The notes beneath the pieces were generated by a model, which saw only the letters and a program-made list of their open reading frames with translations, made no database searches and was not told the DNA's origin. 64,000 nucleotides of DNA from NCBI GenBank assembly GCA_019914945.1, contig CM034112.1, positions 7,842,501-7,906,500 on the forward strand. The letters run 5' to 3'. Source of the stretch: Typha latifolia. Lineage: Eukaryota > Streptophyta > Magnoliopsida > Poales > Typhaceae. Shown here piece after piece: positions 57,340 to 64,000 of this stretch; position 1 is the stretch's first letter; every line of letters begins with the position of its first letter. Made by a program: the position numbers and the translations under genes.

Positions 57340-57790
57340 TTCTGTGAGGGAGAATATCACACCCCATCAAAATTTTGGTCGAAATCAAAGTGTCACAGTA
57401 GTCTAAGGGCTTAAGCGATGCAATAACGTAGTCTGACTCAAGGAACACTACAATAATTAGACAAAACTTGATTTTATTCGCTGTTGGACAAGTCTTGAGT
57501 TTATCCATTGGGTAGATGGATAAGGATAAGGGATAACCTCTCTTGATATTATCCTTAGTTTTCTAAATATCTTGAAAAGATATTTTAAAAACTTAGTAGC
57601 TAAGTTTTTTTTTTCTTTTTTTTTTTGCCTATATAAGGGCATGAACACTTTACTTATAATTTGTCTAAAGTTCAGTGAATGAAATAAAAGTGAGAACTTT
57701 ACTAACAAACTAGCTCTAAGTGTTATTGAAGTCTTTTTTATTTCTTACTTTACACTATATTTACTTTGATTATTACTTTATTTTATAAAA
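57340..57790 (+). repeat. Probable LTR remnant downstream of the protease fragment
   Basis: A purine tract GTGAGGGAGAATATC (about 57341) resembles a polypurine tract. About 290 bases on are CCTATATAAGGGCATG (about 57628) and AATGAAATAAAAGTG (about 57678), TATA and poly(A)-signal-like motifs spaced as in an LTR. A TGTTGGACAAG start is possible at 57483. No second LTR was found. Confidence 0.35.
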
Positions 57791-57918
57791 TAAGTGGAGT
57801 ATCGTGCGGACTAGCAAACCGATCAAAAATTTTAAGTCTATATGACATGATACTATCTTTCTTTGAAATTTAAAGACAATTCCACTATAGCAAAAATATA
57901 TTTATTGATCGAATATAA

Positions 57919-58524
57919 GACCATCTCCAATCAAGCTCAAAATCTCTATATATACTGCTCCCTAAAAGTTTAAGCCACTATTTTAAATTATATATGTATT
58001 CTTTATTTTATAATCTAATTATTTAATTAGTTTTACTAATTAGTTTTAAAATTAAGTATAATATTAAAATATTTTAGATTTATCTTAAAATTTTAATTCT
58101 TCAAATATACAATAAATATTTTTTTCTAGTTTATTACTTAAAATTGCGGATCCTAAAATTATTTGGATAATCCAAATATGAACACTAAATGTTAAAATAC
58201 ATCAAATAAAAAATATTTAAAAAGTTATATTTTTTCGTTAATTTAAAATAATTACATTTATTTTAATTTTTAAAATTATCTATTTAAAATTATTGAATAT
58301 TGGTCTTATTTTAAAGATCATGATGAGATTTTAACCATATTTTTTTATTAAAAAAATACAATGTTAATGGGACCTATTAATTGATTTAAATATAATATAA
58401 ATATATATATATTATATAATTAAATACTAAATATAGAGCCTAGTGCATTAAAGTGCATCGGGCTCTTGGCTCTATATTTAGAGTCTTAGGGTTCTAAATA
58501 TAGAGCTAATAGTTGGAGATGCTC
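57919..58524. mobile_element. MITE with GAGCATCTCCAA-type inverted repeats (second copy)
   Basis: Left tip GACCATCTCCAA (57919-57930), right tip TTGGAGATGCTC (58513-58524). The right half contains GCATTAAAGTGCATCGGGCT, also present near 33380 in the nested MITE at 33320-33973. The interior is AT-rich. A target-site duplication is not evident. Confidence 0.55.
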
Positions 58525-58899
58525 ATTAGAAATATGAGACAGAGTATTAGGCTTGAGAGGAATAATAAAATCTGTCATAGCGAGTATGAAAGTTGGGTTT
58601 ATATAATGAAAGTTCTTCAAGGTGAAGATGCTCCTAGTAAAGTAAGAAAAATGCTCCGGGAAAATGACGAAGACCTAATTATCATGCTAGGAGTGAACGA
58701 ATAGTGCTTAAATCATATCCGAATCTATATCTTTGCTCTCGATATAGATTCAGATACAGATATTAGATGAATAGTAAACTTTAAGATCATATTCTAGCTA
58801 AATGGACATGAAATGTTTCTAGATCGGATCTTAAACAAATGCAAAAACAAATTGGATGCCTATTAGATATTAAACAAATACTAATATTGAAACATCAAA

Positions 58900-59900
58900 A
58901 CCTCCAAATACACGTGTAAACCGTATGGATAAATCTCCCCACGCGATGCATCACATGGCCTGTCAGTAATAGGTATTCACAAGGCACATAGTAGCATAAG
59001 TTCATACTATAAATAAACTCAACCATAAGAGTCCAGATACAAGTTCAACAGGCCACAACAAGCCTTCAAGATACACATCCAAAATACAACTCTAAAGTCC
59101 CAAAATACAACGTCAATCATAACGCCCTCGCAGGCTCAATAAAACTAATAGACATAAGCATAACTAAAATAAAAGGACAGCTACTCCTCGCTATTCGTAC
59201 CTGCGTCTCCTAGCTCTAAAATAATGCCACGAAGAGGTGGTGAGCACACAGCCCAGCGAGTAGAATCCATACAATCTATAACAATGAAATCACATGTGCA
59301 TATCTAGTGCGTGCTTATAGTTGCCACTAATAACAATACGCTTATTTAAATAACTTACCATGAATTACTAAATCAATGCAATCAATAAAGACTATACATC
59401 ACTATCTTGGAACATGTCAGATCCTAAACGTATCAGGATAAGTCCACATAGATATAAAGCTTGATACAATCTTTTATTCATACAAATCTCAATCATATTA
59501 TTTACATGTTATGCATAGTAATAAAAGAGTAGTTTAGTCATCTCATGCTCACTAAGGCATTAATCATATTTTATCATAGCTCACTGAGCCATTCACGACA
59601 CAAGGTAGATATTCTCAAGAAAATCATCCATCACATAACCATTCATCATCTCATACATCGAGGGGATATATACACATCTAGCGGTAATGTCACCCACACA
59701 TGCATGGCGATACTACATGTGACTAGTTGTCTGTGGCCATTAGACTAAGGACCCCGGTCGTGAGTCTATATCTCACTCTCTCTAAATCATCACCGTCCTC
59801 AGTAGGAGAATCGGGAGCCCTCGGCTCATCAACGAATGCCCTAACCCTACGTCGTCGGGTACCGCTAAAGATATATCCCCGCCTCACAATCATGTTCTTC
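58900..59900 (-). repeat. LTR-retrotransposon non-coding remnant, reverse orientation
   Basis: The minus strand carries text such as GATTCTACTCGCTGGGCTGT and GTGCTCACCACCTCTTCG (about 59285-59230), typical of the spacer between pol and 3' LTR in plant gypsy elements. No coding domain or full LTR is identifiable. It directly abuts the plus-strand LTR at 59901. Confidence 0.4.
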
Positions 59901-61990
59901 TATCTATTACACTTAGTTAGGATCTTTTCATATTGCATTAGGAGTTAATTTTCATTAAAATAAAATTCCTATAGGTCGCGTTTGAACGTAGGAGGGATCG
60001 CATTCAAACGCTCTTACGAACGCCTGCATTAGGTTTACAAATACAGAAAATGCATATTGTGCATTCAAACGTGGTCGGGCGAGTTCGAACGCCCATGTTC
60101 GAATGTCTCCATCGCGTTCGCACATACAGAGAACGTATTTTAGTGCGTTCGAACGCGATCGAGCGCGTATCCTCTAGAATTAGAGTTTCATATTATTTTA
60201 GGACTTGTTGACTAGCCTATATAAATATGTGGATGGCAGCCAATGTCATTATGTAATTGGATTATTGATTTCTTATCTCCTATCTTCTCTCTAGACTTCT
60301 CCCTCTTCCCTCTTCACCATCCTTCCACCTCTACAATTGGTAAGGTTTCTCCTAATTTTTAATCTCCTTCGACTATCGAGTCACCCTTCTTCTTTGGGAT
60401 CTTGACCACTTCGTTCCCTTCAACTACTTCCCTTAATCACATTCACTATCCATACTTACCTCCATATCCATCCATAACCCTAACATCCACTCCACCCGTC
60501 ACCACTACCATCACCAACGTAATTCCGTGTTTTTGTTTCTGCTATAGTTTGAATCTGTGAAGAGCATAAATATAAAAGTTGTAGATCAAGAAGTTACGGA
60601 TCTAACCCAATTAGTTTTGTAATTTTATGACAACAGAAGAATATTAGAAGAATATGTTTCCATAGTTACGCGGACTAATTCCTGTAATAAATTCAGATCT
60701 TGAAGGAATAGTTACGTAGCTTATCTTTGGTTCCATATCTTATCAATTTGGTATCAGAGCCTATCAAATTAGTATCAGAGCAGGCGAACCTTAGACCTCC
60801 ATTAATGGTTGAAACAAGAAAGATGACATCAACAAGGAGACCTATGGAGAGAACACCAACAAGGGAGGACTCAATCCATGAAGACCCTAACCATGAAGCC
60901 GATTCCTTTGGAGCGACCACGGCTGGACCGAGTCAGCCAACGTCCATGAGTGTGAATATGGATGAACTTCGGGGCATGTTCCATACATTGATGCATAAAG
61001 TTGACTCAATTCAAAAGGATCACAATGATTTCAGGGAATATGTCATGAACCGATTTGATTCATTATCATCTCGACGGCAATCGAGGTTTCAAGATGGACC
61101 AGAGGTGGGGCCTCATCGAACTGATATCCCATAGGTCCAGATGCATCATGCGAGTGTCAATAATCCCCTCTTACCTATGCCTACACATCATTCCCCACCT
61201 CCGTTGCAAAACTCAAGACTGGCGGTCGGTTGTGGAACCCGAGAGGCGTGCGGCACTGGTGCACTTCGTCGATAAGGAGGATTGGCACTATGAAGATGAG
61301 GTTGATCCCTATGTAGATGGTGATGGACGTGCTCGAGGATTGAGGGAGGGTGATCAACCTGCACAAAGATTTAGACCTGAACCAACGATTTTTTGCAAAC
61401 CTGACAATGATATTCGGGGGAGAATCGCACGCTTGGACTTTTCAAAATTTCAAGACGATGATCCAACGGATTAGGTGTTTCAAGTTGAATAATATTTTGA
61501 TTGTCAAGGTACAGTGGAAGATGCAAAATTCTAAAAGGCAAGCTTTCACCTCCTAGGAACGACATTGCATTGGTATAAATCGGTTATTCGTAGTAGTGAA
61601 TTTACTAGATGGGTTGATTTTAATAGGAGGATAACATGCAGATTTGGGACAACGACATATAAAGATTTTACTGCCACATTAAGCAAGATGGTTCAGAAGA
61701 CGACCATATCGGAGTACCAAGCTGAGTTTGAGAGAGTTAGTAGTCGTTATGAGCCACCTTGACCCGAACAGACATTGATGAGCACATTTATTTCAGGGCT
61801 GCGAGTAGAGATACAAGCGGATGTTCATGCTCTATGTCCAACTACTCTTGAGAAGGCCTTTGAGAAGGTCGTGAGGATGGAGCAAAAATATAAGGCTCTA
61901 AAGATGGTAGCGAAAACCAATTAGGGCAACCGAAATGGGTGGTTTGCACCTAGAACACTGGTTGGAAATTCTGTGGTTTTAAAAACAGTG
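59901..61990 (+). mobile_element. Ty3/gypsy element: 5' LTR, primer-binding site and gag, truncated before pol
   Basis: The LTR (59901-60745) is homologous to solo LTRs 1 and 2. The PBS TTGGTATCAGAGC starts at 60748, three bases after the LTR's final CA, and an imperfect second ATCAGAGC copy follows at 60773. Gag begins at ATG 60805. The sequence leaves the element near 61990 where a different repeat starts; no protease, RT, integrase or 3' LTR is present. Confidence 0.75.
60805..61925 (+). pseudogene. Gypsy gag, frameshifted
   Basis: It starts MVETRKMTSTRRPMERT and runs to a stop at 61132. It then continues in other frames: DFSKFQDDDPTD near 61440, FQVEQYFDCQGT near 61480, LHWYKSVIRSSEFTRW near 61565-61615, ISEYQAEFERVSSRYEPP near 61710-61760 and STFISGLRVEIQADVHAL near 61780-61835. 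This is the retrotransposon gag (PF03732-type) order of plant gypsy elements. At least four frame breaks or stops are present. No zinc knuckle is reached. Confidence 0.75.
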
Positions 61991-61994
61991 ACTG

Positions 61995-63400
61995 CGAGTA
62001 CTAGTATAACGCCCCCGCCCAGCAGTGGCACGTGCACGCCCATGCGCCCACATGGCACACGCGGCGCACGTGATAGGACTGACGGAGCACATCACACACA
62101 GATACACTCCTGTGTACAAATGATCATGACATCATCAAATACTACATGCTAACATATTTATGCTCACATAATCTAACACCAAATAAATCATACTATCAAC
62201 CAAATAAACTTATTAACATATGAATATCCAAGCCCACAATAATATACACTAGACCACTACATAATCTGGTAGGACCCACACAGACCAACACAAATCATCA
62301 AGATACAACTAAACAACTAATACACAAGTACACTATAATCTGACATGTATTATACAAATCACCGTCCGATATAATAAAATATAAATATCAAATAATAGTA
62401 CAACTCAATATCTAGTCAAACTATCTTCTATACCATCTCACGTCTATAGCTCACCTCATTCTCGCTCTAAAATATCTCCTCAAGATATCTCAAATCGATA
62501 TCACGTACCACATATTTGAGTGGGTTAGAAAAGAAATAAGAGAGTCATGAGCAAAAGACTCAGTGAATAGACCTTACCCCAAATCAGTGATGCTAAATAG
62601 AGAGTAAATCATATACTCGATAATATGAATTAGAAAAAGTATCATATCATGAATGAGTATATGAATGTTTCATCAATAATATATAAATGAAAAGTAGATA
62701 ACATGTCATAACTGATAAAATATATAATCCTCACAATATATAAATAATCTCCATGTAATAGTATCATCATAACTCTCTCTCAAATATAACATATGATGCA
62801 TGCCGTCTATGACCATGCTATGATATCAAATATAATCATATATGATGTAAATTGACCATTTAATAATCAGGTATTCAGATGAGAATAAAATTATATGTAG
62901 TTCTCAACATCTCAGTCATCAATGTTAGCTCTATATGTCATCAACATACTAGACCACTATGCTAATATAGTCTCTGATCATGTAGTCAACACATGCATAC
63001 TCATGCTAATCTATTACATGCATACTCGTGCTACAGATCAACTGAACATAATATTATAACAGTATAATCATCTCTTATCATCCCTATTTATCGTCATCAT
63101 ACTTATATCCAAGATCAGCCTAATTAGATGCATGATAAAAATATGCTCGACTGTAATCATCTTTAGATAAAGTCATATAATCATGCTGGAGGCCAAATAT
63201 GCAAGTATATAATATATAATATATCCTAATTTGAGAAAGGCGCCTATGGGATAAGACTACTCACTGTTTGATAAGAAGACACAATACACGTATCCCTCAC
63301 GTCCATCGATCAATCATCACAAATCACTAGTAAGGTCCATGAGGTCTCAAATAAAAGGGGTTGTGATCTGAAATTGTTTAAGTAATATAAAGTTAGTTAT
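61995..63400 (-). repeat. Second LTR-element remnant in reverse orientation
   Basis: A sharp change at about 61998 to ATAACGCCCCCGCCCAGCAG and a GC-rich CACGTGCACGCCCATGCGCC stretch is followed by long AT-rich text. The minus strand contains GACTCTCTTATTTCTTTTCTAA and TATGTGGTACGTGATATCG-like words (about 62490-62550), similar in style to 58900-59900. I take it as an LTR or its neighbouring spacer; no coding domain remains. Confidence 0.3.
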
Positions 63401-63958
63401 TTATCCAATTGAGATCCGTTTGTGTAACATATGATGATTTATTAGGTTTAAAATTTCTAATTATAGATTTATTTATAAAACCATAGTTTACTAATTATAT
63501 ATTAAGTATATAATAGTCAATCTCTTTTGATAAAAAAAACGTAAAAGAGCTTCATGTACAATAATATAATTTAAAATACAAGCACATATATTATATAATA
63601 TTATATAATTATACTTTAATTATTTTGTCACTACTATCGTTACTAAACAAATTAAGAGTTGCATATAAAATAATCTTTACTTAATCATGTAATATAAATA
63701 TTAAGTAAGCCTACTATTATATTACATGCATAATAATGTATAATAAGTTGTACATATAATTACACTAAATAACACTTACCATGTTACTAAATATATCTAT
63801 TCTTGAAAAATTAAACTAAAAATCTAATTTAGATTAACTAAATAACATAAGTAATTTACACATGTGTTTTATTACCAGAGAAGGTAAAATGAACAAAGGA
63901 AAAAGAAGTAGAGGAAAGGAAGAAGAAGAAGAAGAGAAGGGAAGGGAGGGAGGCTCAC
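63401..63958. other. AT-rich DNA ending in a GAA-rich tract
   Basis: There are no genes. 63400-63890 is AT-rich; 63890-63950 is a GA-rich run with a short AAG repeat at about 63920-63935. On the minus strand this would be intron text next to the possible exon at the window edge. Confidence 0.4.
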
Positions 63959-64000
63959 CTCGGCCGTAGCGGCGGCGGCGGCAATGGCGACGACGAAGAT
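63959..64000 (-). other. Possible exon end at window edge
   Basis: The minus strand is abruptly GC-rich with a CGC/GCC triplet run and reads GCCGAG followed by GTGAGC at 63958, a strong donor. This looks like the end of a GC-rich first exon of a gene lying to the right, similar in composition to the other first exons here. 42 bases are too few to identify it. Confidence 0.25.

Noticed and set aside
1..64000. CRISPR arrays, operons, rRNA or tRNA genes, prokaryotic signals
   Set aside because: None seen. Short direct repeats are microsatellites, minisatellites or transposon parts; no tRNA cloverleaf or rRNA block was recognised.

Overview
This is a plant nuclear genomic window with AT-rich intergenic DNA, long introns with canonical GT..AG splice sites, and abundant LTR retrotransposons and MITEs. 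Three gene starts (HEATR6-like exon 1, ABCB exon 1, the LSU-like ORF) are very GC-rich, while downstream exons are AT-richer. That 5' to 3' GC gradient fits a monocot better than a eudicot. I cannot name the species.

Layout. 1-3.7 kb: copies and fragments of a long-inverted-repeat element, no recognised gene. 5.06-15.16 kb, minus: the first ten coding exons of a HEATR6-like HEAT-repeat protein. Its 6.75-kb intron 7 carries an internally deleted gypsy element and a 21-bp minisatellite; the 3' exons are not in the window. 16.45-24.84 kb, plus: a complete ten-exon full-size ABCB (P-glycoprotein-type) transporter of 1,246 residues, head-to-head with the HEATR6-like gene across about 1.3 kb. 25.4-28.65 kb: a Mutator-type MITE and a decayed copia pol. 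29.13-39.95 kb, minus: a ZUP1/ZUFSP-like deubiquitinase (436 residues in my model, non-coding 5' exon near 41.2 kb) whose 7.4-kb intron 2 hosts two hAT-type elements and a Mutator-type element. 41.3-45.9 kb: AT-rich gene-poor DNA. 45.9-53.6 kb: a nested repeat block in which a hAT-type element was split by a copia element, the copia gag was hit by two gypsy solo LTRs, and the copia pol plus 3' LTR are now inverted. 55.5-55.9 kb, plus: a single-exon LSU (RESPONSE TO LOW SULFUR) gene with a near-perfect UPE-box in its promoter. 56.8-64 kb: gypsy and other LTR-element remnants, including a 5' LTR plus gag.

The four genes share no obvious pathway: a HEAT scaffold protein, a membrane exporter, a K63-ubiquitin protease and a sulfur-starvation coiled-coil protein. 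Most of the window's history is transposon nesting, which can be dated in relative order from target-site duplications (TSDs). I found no rRNA, CRISPR, operon or prokaryotic features, and nothing I would call a new molecular system. The most informative observations are the inverted nested copia element, one hAT-type family with differing interiors (one resembling the KIN-14 kinesin N-terminus), and the UPE-box upstream of the LSU gene.
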